Assembly (NCBI GenBank): GCA_903924855.1
Contig: CAIYCW010000038.1
Coordinates: forward strand, 1-51,238
DNA length: 51,238 nt
Source: an uncultured Rhodospirillales bacterium
Lineage (GTDB): Bacteria; Pseudomonadota; Alphaproteobacteria; Acetobacterales; Acetobacteraceae
Reading direction: 5' to 3'
Below the pieces are notes generated by a model. It did not search any database and was not told the origin of the DNA. It was given only the letters and a program-made list of their open reading frames with translations. A program made the position numbers and the translations under genes. Each line of letters opens with the position of its first letter. Position 1 is the stretch's first letter. This document shows, one piece after another, positions 19,015 through 28,176 of this stretch.

Positions 19015-21378
19015 ATGAACGCACCTTTCGATCATGCCGCCCTCCCCGAGGGCCGCTTCGCCATTGGCCAGCCGGTTTCGCGCAAGGAGGACCCGGTGCT
19101 GCTGCGCGGCGAGGGCCGCTACACCGATGACCTGAACCTGCCCGGCCAGCTTTACGGCGTGATGGTGCGCAGCCGGGTGGCGCATGGGGTGCTGAAAGGG
19201 CTGCAGACGGCGGATGCGCTGGCGATGCCGGGTGTGCGCGCGATCATCACCCGCGCCGATCTGATCGCAGCCGGGGTGAAACCGTTCGCAGCCGGTGTGG
19301 CGTTCAAGAACCGCGACGGCAGCCCGGCCGCCTCGGTCGAGCAATACGCTTTGGCCGGCGATGTGGTGCGCTATGTGGGCGAGCCGATCGCCATGGTGGT
19401 GGCCGAGACCGCCTATCAGGCGCGTGATGCCGCCGAAGCGGTGTTCGCCGAGATCGACAGCCTGCCAGCGGTGACCGACGCGCGCGCGGCGGCCGAGCCA
19501 GGTGCGCCGATGCTGCATCCGCAGGCCCCTGGCAATGTCATCCTGGACTGGCATTACGGGGACAGTGCCAAGGTGGCCGAGGCCTTCGCCGGCGCCGCCC
19601 ACGTGACCAGGATGGCGATCCGCAACTCCCGCATCGTGGTGGCGCCGATGGAGCCGCGCTCGGTGATCGCGGATTTCAGCGCCGAGGATGGCAGCCTGGT
19701 GATGCGCCTGGGCTGCCAGGGCGTGTTCGGCGCCAAGCAGAACATCGCAGCCGTGATGGGCGTGCCGGTGGCCAAGGTGCGGGTGCTGACCGGCAATGTC
19801 GGCGGCTCCTTCGGCATGAAGGGCGGCGTGTATCCGGAATACGTGGCGGCGCTGACCGCCTCGCGGATGCTGAAGGCGCCGGTGAAATGGACCGATGACC
19901 GTTCGGACAGTTTCCTGTCCGACACGCATGGCCGCGACCATGACATGACGCTGGAGCTGGCGCTGGACCGTGACGGGCATTTCCTGGCCCTGCGCGTCGA
20001 GGGTTTCGGCAATATGGGCGCCTATCTGCACGGCGCCGCCTCCATCCCCGCCACCAACAACACGGTGAAGAACATCATCGGCGTCTACCGCACGCCGCTG
20101 GTGGAGGTGTCGTCCAAACTGATGTTCACCAACACCACGCCGGTTGGCGCCTATCGCGGCGCGGGGCGGCCGGAGGGCAATTACTATATGGAGCGGCTGG
20201 TGGAGACCGCAGCGCGCGAGATGGGGATCAACCCGATCGAGCTGCGCCGCCGCAACCACATTGCCCCCGAGGCGATCCCGTATGCGGCACCCTCCGGCAT
20301 GCAGTACGACAGCGGCGATTTCCCCGCGATCCTGGACCGCGCGCTGATCGAGAATGACTGGGACAACTACGCCGCCCGCAAGGCGGAGAGTGCCGCGCGC
20401 GGCAAGGTACGCGGCCGCGGCGTGGGCCAGTTCCTGGAGGTGACGGCACCGGCCGGCAACGAGATGGGCGGCGTGCGCTTCGAGGCGGACGGGACAGTGA
20501 CCATCATCACCGGCACGCTGGATTACGGCCAGGGCCATGCCACCCCCTTCGCCCAGGTGCTGGCGGCCCAGCTTGGCGTGCCCTTCGAGAAGATCACGCT
20601 GCTGCAGGGTGATTCCGCCGAGCTGATCGCAGGCGGCGGCACGGGTGGCAGCCGTTCGATCATGCATTCGGGCAATGCGATCGTCGCCGCCTCCGACCTC
20701 GTGGTGGAAAACGGCCGGGCGGCCGCGGCGCAGGTGCTGGAGGCGGCGGTGGCCGATATCGAGTTCGTGCGCACTGGCCAGGGCGGGCGCTTCGAGATCG
20801 CCGGCACCGATCGCGGCATCGGCATCATGGAGCTGGCGAAGAAGGTGCGGGCCGGACTCACCCTTGCCGATGGCACCCAGGCCACGCTCGATGCGCAGCT
20901 TGTCTTCGCAGGCGTGCCCAGCGCGTTTCCCAATGGCTGCCACATCGCCGAGGTGGAGCTGGACCCCGAGACCGGCGAGATCGAGGTGGTGCGCTACGAC
21001 ACCGTCAATGATTTCGGCGTGCTGGTGAACCCGCTGATGGTGGCGGGCCAGGCGCATGGCGGCATCGTGCAGGGCATCGGCCAGGCGCTGCACGAGCGCT
21101 GCGTCTATGACGAGGATGGCCAGTTCGTCTCCGGCTCGTTCATGGACTATCAGCTGCCGCGTGCCTCGGATGTGCCGATGATCGGCTTTGCCAGCCATCC
21201 GGTGCCGGCCAAGACCAACGGCCTTGGGGTGAAGGGCTGCGGCGAGGCGGGATGCGCCGGCAGCCTGCCCGCGGTGATGAACGCGGTGGCGGACGCGCTG
21301 CAGAGCTTCGGCGTGACCCATATCGACATGCCGGCCACGCCGGAGCGTGTGTGGGCCGCGATCCACGCCGGGCGTTGA
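19015..21378 (+). CDS. Orphan form II molybdenum hydroxylase large subunit
   Basis: A 787-residue CoxL/XdhB-type catalytic subunit. The active-site loop is AYRGAGR (379-385), the form II signature, and the catalytic Glu is E744 in KGCGEAGCAGSLP. Other blocks are VGGSFGMKGGVYPEY, DTHGRDHDMTLEL, GTLDYGQGHATPFAQ and GGIVQGIGQALHERCVYDE. It is homologous over its length to the large subunit at 2679-5066 but clearly diverged. No FAD or iron-sulfur subunit gene is adjacent, so it must borrow partners from elsewhere, possibly the 1862-5659 operon. The ATG at 19015 (MNAPFDHAALPEGRF) has GAGG 6 nt upstream. Confidence 0.9.
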   Translation: MNAPFDHAALPEGRFAIGQPVSRKEDPVLLRGEGRYTDDLNLPGQLYGVMVRSRVAHGVLKGLQTADALAMPGVRAIITRADLIAAGVKPFAAGVAFKNRDGSPAASVEQYALAGDVVRYVGEPIAMVVAETAYQARDAAEAVFAEIDSLPAVTDARAAAEPGAPMLHPQAPGNVILDWHYGDSAKVAEAFAGAAHVTRMAIRNSRIVVAPMEPRSVIADFSAEDGSLVMRLGCQGVFGAKQNIAAVMGVPVAKVRVLTGNVGGSFGMKGGVYPEYVAALTASRMLKAPVKWTDDRSDSFLSDTHGRDHDMTLELALDRDGHFLALRVEGFGNMGAYLHGAASIPATNNTVKNIIGVYRTPLVEVSSKLMFTNTTPVGAYRGAGRPEGNYYMERLVETAAREMGINPIELRRRNHIAPEAIPYAAPSGMQYDSGDFPAILDRALIENDWDNYAARKAESAARGKVRGRGVGQFLEVTAPAGNEMGGVRFEADGTVTIITGTLDYGQGHATPFAQVLAAQLGVPFEKITLLQGDSAELIAGGGTGGSRSIMHSGNAIVAASDLVVENGRAAAAQVLEAAVADIEFVRTGQGGRFEIAGTDRGIGIMELAKKVRAGLTLADGTQATLDAQLVFAGVPSAFPNGCHIAEVELDPETGEIEVVRYDTVNDFGVLVNPLMVAGQAHGGIVQGIGQALHERCVYDEDGQFVSGSFMDYQLPRASDVPMIGFASHPVPAKTNGLGVKGCGEAGCAGSLPAVMNAVADALQSFGVTHIDMPATPERVWAAIHAGR

Positions 21379-21419
21379 TCCTGCGCTTTTGGGTGCTGGA
21401 CCATCGGACGCGATGATGC

Positions 21420-21453
21420 GAAAGCCTGCCCGCAAGCCACGCGGCAGGTTTTC
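21420..21453 (+). terminator. Probable intrinsic terminator after the orphan large subunit
   Basis: Arms GAAAGCCTGCC (21420-21430) and GGCAGGTTTTC (21443-21453) pair over 11 bp with one G-T pair and a 12-nt loop. The right arm contains TTTT, as in a stem with A/U base pairs at its foot. The short GC part and long loop make it a modest terminator. Confidence 0.45.
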
Positions 21454-21465
21454 GGGGGGCGATCG

Positions 21466-23175
21466 ATGCGCATGATATCCAGATCGCTGCTGGCGCTCGC
21501 TGTCGGGCTGCTCTCCGCCTGCGCGATGCCGCAACCGGCGTCTCAGGCGGTGGCGGATCAGCCGTCACGGCAGATCGTGGTGACAGGCAACGCCACGGCG
21601 ACCGCGGTTGCGCGCGACATTCTGCGCCAGGGCGGCAGTGCGGTGGATGCGGCGATCGCGGCACAGGCGGTGCTGGGGCTGGTGGAGCCGCAATCCTCCG
21701 GCCTGCTGGGCGGGATCGACATTCTGCTGACCACGCCGGATGGCGGGGTGCAATCGATCGACGGCATGGCAACAGCCCCCTCCGGCGCGATGCCGGCACC
21801 GGCGATGGACCCGGACGGCACGCTGCTCGACCCGCGCCGGGTTGCATTCAGCCCGCGCGCGGTGGGGGTGCCGGGCGTGCTGCCGGCCCTTTATGCCGCC
21901 TATCGCAGCCATGGCAGGCTTGCCTGGGCGCGGTTGTTCGAACCCGCCATCGCCCTTGCCCGCAACGGCACGCCGATGCCGCGCCTGCTGCATGATCTGC
22001 TGACCGACCCGCAGGCGGATGACACGCTGGGCGCGGTGCGGGCACTTTACGCCGATGCCAGCGGCGCCGTTCCCGTGGTGGGGCAGAGTTTCCGCAACCC
22101 GGCCTATGCGGCGGCACTGCTGCGCATCGCGCAATCGGGGCCGGACGGGTTGCTGCAGGGCACCGGGCTCGACCATCTGCTGACCCCGCTGCGGCGAGGA
22201 GCCTATGCCTCCAGCATGCGCGGCAGCGATCTGCGCGGCATCACCCCGCGCATCGGCCCGGCCCTGTGCCGCCCCTGGCAGGGCTATCGCATCTGCACCG
22301 CCCCGCCACCGGCCGCGGGCGGCTTCGTGATGTTGCAGATCCTGGCGATGACGCAGCCCGGGCGGGCGGATGACGCGGATTTCGTGCATCGGTTTCTGGA
22401 GGCCAGCCGGCTGGCGCAGGCCGATCGCAGGCGCTATCTGGCCGATCCCGGCTTCATCGATGTGCCGGTGGAGGAGCTGCTCGACCCGGATTATCTGGCC
22501 GGCCGCAGCCGGTTGATTTCGCCCACTGGCAGCATCGAGCATCCGCAGGCCGGCAGCATGGATGAGGCGGCTTTGCACCGCCCCGATCCGGGCCAGCCAC
22601 AGGCCGGGACCTCCTCGGTTGCAGTGGTCGACGCGCAGGGGCTTGCGGTGGCGTTCACCAGCACGGTCAATCTGCATTTCGGGGCGCGGATCGTGGCGGA
22701 GGGCATGGTGTTCAACAACGCGCTGATCAACTTCGCACCGCCCCCACCCACCACCCTGCCCGGCAATGGCGGGCGCTATGCCAATGAGATGGCGCCAGGC
22801 AAGCGCCCGGTCTCGCCGGTGGCGCCGGTGATCGTGCTCGATGCGCAGAACCGTCCGGTGCTGCTGGGCGGTGGCGCCGGCGGCCCCGCCATCCCGGACG
22901 AGATGGCGATGGCGCTGATCCGCGTGCTGGGCGAGCACGCAAGGCCCGCACAGGCGCTGGCCGAGGGCCATGTGAACGCGGCCGATCCGGATCACATCGT
23001 GGTCGAACAGGGCAGCACCGCCGAGGCGCTGCGCCCGGCGCTGGAGGCGCTGGGTCATCGCGTGGAGCCGGAGCCGGTGGACAGCGGCACCGTGCTGCTG
23101 CTGCGCCAGGGCGAGAGCTGGATCGGCGCCGGCGATCCACGCCGCGAGGGGCGCGAGGCGCTGGGGGTACCGTGA
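21466..23175 (+). CDS. ggt: Gamma-glutamyltransferase/hydrolase (lipoprotein-type)
   Basis: A 569-residue Ntn-hydrolase of the gamma-glutamyltranspeptidase family, which cleaves gamma-glutamyl bonds of glutathione and related compounds. The N-terminus carries a lipobox-like LLSAC (residues 15-19), so it is probably a membrane-anchored periplasmic lipoprotein. AVDAAIAAQAVLGLVEPQSSG is the conserved large-subunit block. Autocleavage should occur before Thr382 in GTSSVAVVDAQG, aligned with the TTHYSVVD start of the E. coli small subunit. The small subunit contains FTSTVNLHFGARIV and a glycine-rich GGGAGGPAIPDEM. The TTH has become TSS here. Its GTGA overlap with the aldolase gene shows translational coupling. 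Confidence 0.88.
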   Translation: MRMISRSLLALAVGLLSACAMPQPASQAVADQPSRQIVVTGNATATAVARDILRQGGSAVDAAIAAQAVLGLVEPQSSGLLGGIDILLTTPDGGVQSIDGMATAPSGAMPAPAMDPDGTLLDPRRVAFSPRAVGVPGVLPALYAAYRSHGRLAWARLFEPAIALARNGTPMPRLLHDLLTDPQADDTLGAVRALYADASGAVPVVGQSFRNPAYAAALLRIAQSGPDGLLQGTGLDHLLTPLRRGAYASSMRGSDLRGITPRIGPALCRPWQGYRICTAPPPAAGGFVMLQILAMTQPGRADDADFVHRFLEASRLAQADRRRYLADPGFIDVPVEELLDPDYLAGRSRLISPTGSIEHPQAGSMDEAALHRPDPGQPQAGTSSVAVVDAQGLAVAFTSTVNLHFGARIVAEGMVFNNALINFAPPPPTTLPGNGGRYANEMAPGKRPVSPVAPVIVLDAQNRPVLLGGGAGGPAIPDEMAMALIRVLGEHARPAQALAEGHVNAADPDHIVVEQGSTAEALRPALEALGHRVEPEPVDSGTVLLLRQGESWIGAGDPRREGREALGVP

Positions 23176-23819
23176 CGGGCGATCTGCGACAGGACCTGGT
23201 GTGGCTTTACCGCGAGCTGACACAACGCGGCATGCTGGTCGGCAGCTCCGGCAATGTCAGCGCCCGCAGCGATGACGGCATGCTGATCACCCCCACCGGC
23301 TGCGATGCGGCCACGTTGAAGCCTGCGGATCTGGTGCAGATGCGGCTCTCCGGCGCGTATGACGGCGCGATCCGCCCCTCCTCCGAATGGGAGCTGCATG
23401 CGGCGATCTATCGCGATGCGCCGAACGCCCAGGTGATCGTGCACACCCATGCCGACCACGCCACAGCCTTGGCCTGCCTCAACCGCGATCTGCCGGCGTT
23501 TCACTACAACATCGCCGAGTTCGGCGGCGAGGATGTGCGCTGCGCCCCCTATGCCACATTCGGCACGCCCGAACTGGCGCGGCTGGCGGCGGCGGCCATC
23601 CGCGGGCGAACCGCCTGCCTGCTCGCCAATCACGGCATGATCTGCCACGCTGCCACGATGAACGGCGCGATGGAGGCGGCGATCCGGCTGGAGGCGCTGT
23701 GCCGGCAATATCTGCTGGCGCTGGCGGCCGGTTTGCCGCGCCTGCTCACGCCCACCGAGATGCAGGCCGCCCTTGCGCGCTATGCGACCTACGGCCAACG
23801 ACAGGAGACCAACGGATGA
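23172..23819 (+). CDS. Class II aldolase/adducin family protein (FucA-like)
   Basis: A 215-residue zinc aldolase-fold protein. The phosphate/glycine loop is GSSGNVSAR (24-32). The putative catalytic Glu is E72 in SSEWELH. Zinc ligands are H91 and H93 (VHTHADH) and H154 (LANHGM), as in fuculose-1-phosphate aldolase. It starts with GTG at 23172, overlapping the ggt stop (GTGA), and ends overlapping the dipeptidase start (ATGA). The substrate is uncertain: members act on sugar phosphates, ribulose-type compounds or as decarboxylases. Confidence 0.85.
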   Translation: MTGDLRQDLVWLYRELTQRGMLVGSSGNVSARSDDGMLITPTGCDAATLKPADLVQMRLSGAYDGAIRPSSEWELHAAIYRDAPNAQVIVHTHADHATALACLNRDLPAFHYNIAEFGGEDVRCAPYATFGTPELARLAAAAIRGRTACLLANHGMICHAATMNGAMEAAIRLEALCRQYLLALAAGLPRLLTPTEMQAALARYATYGQRQETNG

Positions 23820-25219
23820 ACGATCTGGATCACAGCCTGGCGGACCAGGTGCTGGCACGCGCCGAGGCCGGCTTTGACCAAGCCGTGGCGCGCTGGATGG
23901 ACTGGCTGCGGATTCCCAGCATCAGCGCCCAGCCCGCCCATCGCGCCGATTGCGCCACCGCCGCCGCCTGGGCCGGCGAAATGCTGCGCGGGCTCGATTT
24001 CACCGTGGAGATTCTGGACACGCCAGGCCATCCCGTGGTGCTCGCCCATCACGCGGGCCCCGCGGGCGCGCCGCATCTGCTGTATTACGGCCATTACGAC
24101 GTCCAGCCCGCCGATCCGCTGGAGCTGTGGACGGCCCCACCCTTCGAGCCGCAGCTGGTCGATGGCCCGCACGGCAAGCGCGTCGTGGCGCGCGGCGCGG
24201 TGGACGACAAGGGCCAGGTTGCGATGTGGCTCGCCGCCTTCACCGCCTGGCATCAGCAGACAGGCGGGCTTCCGGTCAGCATTACCGTGCTGCTGGAAGG
24301 CGAGGAGGAGATCGGCTCCCCCAATCTCGAGCCCTTCGTGATGCAGCATGCCGCCCGGCTCGGCGCCGATGTGGTGGTGATCTCGGACACCGGCATGTGG
24401 GACATCGACACCCCGGCGCTCACCACCTCGCTGCGCGGCATGTGCTATATGGAGGTGACATTGCAGGCCGCCGATCGCGATCTGCACTCCGGCATGTTCG
24501 GCGGCTCCGCCCTCAACCCGATCAACGCGCTCACCCGCGCGCTCGGCCAGTTGCACACCGCGGAGGGCCGCGTCGCCCTGCCCGGCTTCTATGACGGCGT
24601 GATCGAGCCGTCCGAGGCGCAGAAATCCGCCTGGCAGAAGCTCGGCTTCAGCGAGCACGACTTCCTGGCCGAGATCGGGCTTTCCGTGCCGGTGGGCGAG
24701 CAGGACCGCTCGGCGCTGGAGCGGCTGTGGATTCGCCCCACCGCCGATATCAACGGCATCTGGGGCGGCTACACCGGGGCCGGCAGCAAGACGGTGATCG
24801 CCTCGCAGGCCAGCGCCAAGATCTCCTTCCGCCTGGTGCCCGGGCAGGACCCGAAGGCGGTGGCGCAGGGCTTCCGGGACTTCATGCAGGCCCGCGTGCC
24901 GGCCGATGCCAAGCTGAGCTTTCAGGAATTCTCCTCGGCACCCGGCCTGCAGATCGACACCTCCAACCGCTTCGTGCGCAGCGCCGTGACGGCGATGGAG
25001 CAGGAATTCGGCCGCGAGGTGGCGATGATCGGCTGCGGCGGCTCGATTCCCATCGTGGAAAGCTTCCGCCGCGTGCTCGGCACCGACTCGATCCTGATGG
25101 GCTTCGGCCTGCAGGACGACAAGGCGCATTCCCCCAACGAGAAATTCGAGGTCGCCTGTTTCAGGCGTGGCCTGCGCAGCCATGTGCGGCTGCTCGGCGC
25201 GCTATCCCAATCGGAATAA
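23816..25219 (+). CDS. M20 family metallo-dipeptidase
   Basis: A 467-residue cytoplasmic di-zinc peptidase of the M20A/carnosinase-like group. Metal and catalytic residues are visible in order: YYGHYDVQPAD (H93, D95), ARGAVDDKGQ (D130), LLEGEEEIGSPN (E163, E164), then VISDTGMWD, DLHSGMFGG at the start of the dimerisation lid, and GCGGSIPIVESF near the end. The start at 23816 overlaps the aldolase stop in ATGA. The longer frame back to 23387 is antisense-like and without homology. It closes the ggt-aldolase-dipeptidase unit, fitting breakdown of dipeptides such as Cys-Gly released by the transferase. Confidence 0.9.
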   Translation: MNDLDHSLADQVLARAEAGFDQAVARWMDWLRIPSISAQPAHRADCATAAAWAGEMLRGLDFTVEILDTPGHPVVLAHHAGPAGAPHLLYYGHYDVQPADPLELWTAPPFEPQLVDGPHGKRVVARGAVDDKGQVAMWLAAFTAWHQQTGGLPVSITVLLEGEEEIGSPNLEPFVMQHAARLGADVVVISDTGMWDIDTPALTTSLRGMCYMEVTLQAADRDLHSGMFGGSALNPINALTRALGQLHTAEGRVALPGFYDGVIEPSEAQKSAWQKLGFSEHDFLAEIGLSVPVGEQDRSALERLWIRPTADINGIWGGYTGAGSKTVIASQASAKISFRLVPGQDPKAVAQGFRDFMQARVPADAKLSFQEFSSAPGLQIDTSNRFVRSAVTAMEQEFGREVAMIGCGGSIPIVESFRRVLGTDSILMGFGLQDDKAHSPNEKFEVACFRRGLRSHVRLLGALSQSE

Positions 25220-25266
25220 GCGCCGCAAGCGCAAATCCTGAGGTTTTCGCTCAAGATCACGTGAGT

Positions 25267-25296
25267 CCTCCGCCCTGTTCCGGGCGGAGGTCTTTT
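25267..25296 (+). terminator. Rho-independent terminator after the dipeptidase gene
   Basis: A perfect 9-bp stem, CCTCCGCCC (25267-25275) and GGGCGGAGG (25282-25290), with loop TGTTCC and a T-rich tail TCTTTT, 47 nt after the stop codon. Confidence 0.88.
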
Positions 25297-25526
25297 GCTT
25301 TTGCGGCGGATGGCGAGACCAAATTCACAAGCGCGTGTGTCCAATTAATCCGTTATTTTTTGTAATTTAAAGACCTTGAGCCCGTCCTGCTGCCGTTGTT
25401 CTATATGTAAAGAAATGTTTGCTACGGCATCCATTGGAACAAGGGCTGGGTAGTTCGAACTGACACATGTTGCTGGCGATCACACTTCGCCACCAATTCC
25501 GGGTCAGGCTTCGGGAGTTTGCGAGA
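25297..25526 (+). other. AT-rich upstream region of the GGDEF gene
   Basis: No gene is seen between the terminator and the diguanylate cyclase. Positions 25338-25420 are strikingly AT-rich for this genome (for example TTATTTTTTGTAATTTAAAG) and probably contain the promoter. No single -35/-10 pair is convincing enough to mark. Confidence 0.4.
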
Positions 25527-26498
25527 ATGGGCAACGACATGACGGTGAGCGTGCAGCAGGGCCAGCAGACGCCCAACGGGTCGGAGGACAGCTCCTTTGA
25601 CCGGATCACCCGTCTCGCCTCGACGGTGATGAAGACCGAGATGGCGATGATCTCGCTGGTGCAGACCGGCGGCACACCGCAGCTGACAGCGGGCCCCGGC
25701 GTCACCACGCTGGGCTCGGGCAGCACCCTTCCCTTCTGCACCCACACAATGGCGGCCGACGGCGCCTTCGTCGTGCAGGACGCGCAGCGCGACCCGCGCT
25801 TCGCCGCCGACCCGATGGTGACCGATGGGCCGAAGCTGCGCTTCTATCTCGGCATTCCGCTGCGCCTGCGCGACGGCACCACGCTCGGCACACTCTGCGC
25901 GGCCGACAGCACGCCGCGCGAACCCTCGGCCGAGCAGATCGCCATGCTGGAAGACCTCGCCCGCATGGTCGTCAACGAGATGGAGCTGCGCCAACTGGCA
26001 CTGACCGACGGGCTGACCGGCGCGCTGACCCGCCGCGGCTTCGAGCAACGCGTGGAGGCCGAGCGCATCCGCTGCCAGCGCGCGGGCTTCGCCCTCACCT
26101 TGGTTGCGATCGATCTGGACAATTTCAAATCGGTCAACGACCGGTTCGGCCACGCGGTGGGCGACACGGTGCTGCGCCAGGTGGTGGATCTCTGCCGCGA
26201 GAATCTGCGCCATTGCGACGTCATCGGCCGCACCGGCGGCGAGGAGTTCGTCATCATGCTGCCCGAGATGCCAGGCGCCATCGCCGCCAAGGTGGCCGAG
26301 CGGCTGCGCCAGGCGATCGCCGATCTGCGGGTCGAGGCGTCCGAGGGCGTGGCGCAGATCACCGCCTCGCTCGGCATCTCCATGCTGTCCCCCGGCACCC
26401 AGACCACGCAGCAATCGCTGCTGCGCGCCGATATCGCGCTCTACGCCGCCAAGGCGCGCGGCCGCAACAAGGTGGTGCTGGACCCCGCGATGCTGTGA
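25527..26498 (+). CDS. GAF-GGDEF diguanylate cyclase
   Basis: A 323-residue cytoplasmic protein predicted to make cyclic di-GMP. Residues about 25-150 form a GAF-like sensor (FDRITRLASTVMKTEMAMISL, FCTHTMAADGAFVVQDAQ, FYLGIPLRLRDG, GTLCAADSTPR). The GGDEF domain follows from about 155 (LTDGLTGALTRRGFEQ). The active site is GGEEF (237-241), with a product-inhibition I-site RHCD (228-231) exactly five residues before it. The ATG at 25527 has GGGAG 9 nt upstream; 25467 is an alternative upstream start. It is followed by a hairpin and glpK, 54 nt away. The GAF ligand is unknown. Confidence 0.9.
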   Translation: MGNDMTVSVQQGQQTPNGSEDSSFDRITRLASTVMKTEMAMISLVQTGGTPQLTAGPGVTTLGSGSTLPFCTHTMAADGAFVVQDAQRDPRFAADPMVTDGPKLRFYLGIPLRLRDGTTLGTLCAADSTPREPSAEQIAMLEDLARMVVNEMELRQLALTDGLTGALTRRGFEQRVEAERIRCQRAGFALTLVAIDLDNFKSVNDRFGHAVGDTVLRQVVDLCRENLRHCDVIGRTGGEEFVIMLPEMPGAIAAKVAERLRQAIADLRVEASEGVAQITASLGISMLSPGTQTTQQSLLRADIALYAAKARGRNKVVLDPAML

Positions 26499-26507
26499 TG
26501 CGACCTT

Positions 26508-26539
26508 CCATCCGGGCACCACTGATCGGTGCCGGGTGG
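26508..26539 (+). other. Imperfect hairpin between the GGDEF gene and glpK
   Basis: CCATCCGGGCACC (26508-26520) can pair with GGTGCCGGGTGG (26528-26539) with one bulge and a 7-nt loop. No T-tract follows, so this is a possible attenuator or processing site rather than a clear terminator. Confidence 0.4.
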
Positions 26540-26552
26540 AAACGGAACAGGC

Positions 26553-28040
26553 ATGACACATCACGGCGATCTGGTGCTGGCGCTGGACCAGGGCACCACC
26601 TCCACACGGGCGATGGCGTTCGCAACGCCACAACTCTCCCCGCTGGTCACCGCAAGGCGCGATCTGCCGCAGATCTTCCCCGCCTCCGGCTGGGTCGAGC
26701 ACGACCCGGAGGATCTGATCAACCACAGCATCGCCGTGCTGCGCGAGGCGGCCGGCGGTGTGGCAGGCCCGGTTGCCGGCATCGGCATCACCAACCAGCG
26801 CGAAACCACCATCGTGTGGGACCGCCGCACCGGCCGCGCCATCCACAACGCCATCGTCTGGCAGGATCGCCGCACCTCGGACATCTGTGCCGGACTGCGG
26901 GACGCGGGGCATGAGCCGCTGGTCAGCGCCCGCACCGGCCTGCTGCTCGACCCCTATTTCAGCGCCACCAAGATCGCCTGGATCCTCGATCATGTGGACG
27001 GCGCGCGCGACGCCGCCGAAGCCGGGCACCTGGCCTTCGGCACGGTGGATAGCTGGCTGCTCTGGCGCCTCACCGAAGGCGCTGTCCACGCAACCGACGC
27101 CACCAATGCCAGCCGCACCGCGCTCTACGACATCCATCGCGGCGACTGGTGCGACGAGCTGCTGGCCCTGTTCCGCGTGCCGCGCAGCCTGCTGCCGCAG
27201 GTGCGCGACTGTGCCGGCACCTTCGGCGAAACCGGCGTGCTCGGCGCCCGCACCCCCATCCTCGGCATCGCCGGCGATCAGCAGGCGGCCAGCATCGGCC
27301 AGGCCTGCTTCACCCCGGGCATGGCAAAAAGCACCTACGGCACCGGCTGCTTCATGCTGCTCAACACCGGAACCCAGGCGGTGGCCTCGCGCAACCGATT
27401 GCTCACCACCGTGGCCTGCCAGCTGGACGGCGTGCGCAGCTACGCGCTGGAAGGCGCCATCTTCGTGGCCGGTGCCGCCGTGCAATGGCTGCGCGACGGG
27501 CTGCGCCTGATCACCGCCGCCGATCAGGCAGAAATCCTGGCCCGCCAGGCCGATCCCAACCAGGCGGTGATCCTGGTGCCCGCCTTCACCGGCCTCGGCG
27601 CGCCTTATTGGGATGCCGAGGCCCGCGGCGCCGTCTTCGGCCTCACCCGCAACTCCGGCCCCGCCGAATTCGCCGCCGCCGCCCTGCAATCGGTTGCCTT
27701 CCAGACCCGCGACCTGATCGGCGCCATGCACGCCGACTGGCCACAGGCCGCCCCCGCCGTGCTGCGGGTCGATGGCGGCATGGTGGCCAGCGACTGGACC
27801 ATGCAGTTCCTCGCCGACCAGCTCGCAAGCCCGGTCGACCGCCCGCGCGTGCTGGAAACCACAGCTTTGGGCGCCGCCTATCTCGCCGGCTACGCCGCCG
27901 GCCTCTGCCCACCCCCCATCGACTTCGCCAAGACCTGGGCGCTGGACCACCGCTTCACCCCCTCCGACGACCGCCTGCGCCACGACGCACTCTACGCCGC
28001 CTGGCAGGACGCCGTCCGCCGAACAAGAACCACCCCGTAG
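26553..28040 (+). CDS. glpK: Glycerol kinase
   Basis: A 495-residue FGGY-family kinase that phosphorylates glycerol to sn-glycerol-3-phosphate. Signatures are [12 protein letters not shown] (9-20), [87 protein letters not shown] and [10 protein letters not shown], all diagnostic of GlpK. I chose the ATG at 26553 ([14 protein letters not shown]) over 26529. No glpF or glpD is adjacent. The TAG stop codon is part of a REP-like repeat that begins one base before it, so the repeat defines the 3' end of the gene. Confidence 0.93.
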   Translation: MTHHGDLVLALDQGTTSTRAMAFATPQLSPLVTARRDLPQIFPASGWVEHDPEDLINHSIAVLREAAGGVAGPVAGIGITNQRETTIVWDRRTGRAIHNAIVWQDRRTSDICAGLRDAGHEPLVSARTGLLLDPYFSATKIAWILDHVDGARDAAEAGHLAFGTVDSWLLWRLTEGAVHATDATNASRTALYDIHRGDWCDELLALFRVPRSLLPQVRDCAGTFGETGVLGARTPILGIAGDQQAASIGQACFTPGMAKSTYGTGCFMLLNTGTQAVASRNRLLTTVACQLDGVRSYALEGAIFVAGAAVQWLRDGLRLITAADQAEILARQADPNQAVILVPAFTGLGAPYWDAEARGAVFGLTRNSGPAEFAAAALQSVAFQTRDLIGAMHADWPQAAPAVLRVDGGMVASDWTMQFLADQLASPVDRPRVLETTALGAAYLAGYAAGLCPPPIDFAKTWALDHRFTPSDDRLRHDALYAAWQDAVRRTRTTP

Positions 28041-28176
28041 GGCGGAAGGCGAAGCCCTCCGCCGCACCCACCGAAACGACCAAAACACCCCCCGTAGGGC
28101 GGAAGCCGAAGGCCTCCGCCACACGCACGCAAAGAACAAAAGCGCCCCCGTAAGGCGGAAGGCGAAGCCCTCCGCC
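28037..28176 (+). repeat. Tandem array of three 27-nt REP-like hairpins
   Basis: Copies lie at 28037-28063, 28094-28120 and 28150-28176, with periods of 57 and 56 nt. Each reads GTAGGGCGGA (third copy GTAAGGCGGA), then an inner hairpin, then TCCGCC. Inner arms are GGC-GAA-GCC in copies 1 and 3 but GCC-GAA-GGC in copy 2, so the arms change together while an A-C mismatch next to the outer GGCGGA/TCCGCC stem stays. The 29-30 nt spacers are themselves similar (CGCAAAGAACAAAAGCGCC). The array lies between the convergent glpK and lpxR-like genes and may end both transcripts. Confidence 0.85.

Noticed and set aside
17824..21534. Very long minus-strand open frame opposite the MFS and molybdenum large-subunit genes
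   Set aside because: It is antisense to two genes with full family motifs. Its translation is rich in His, Arg and Gly without domains, as expected for GC-rich antisense frames.
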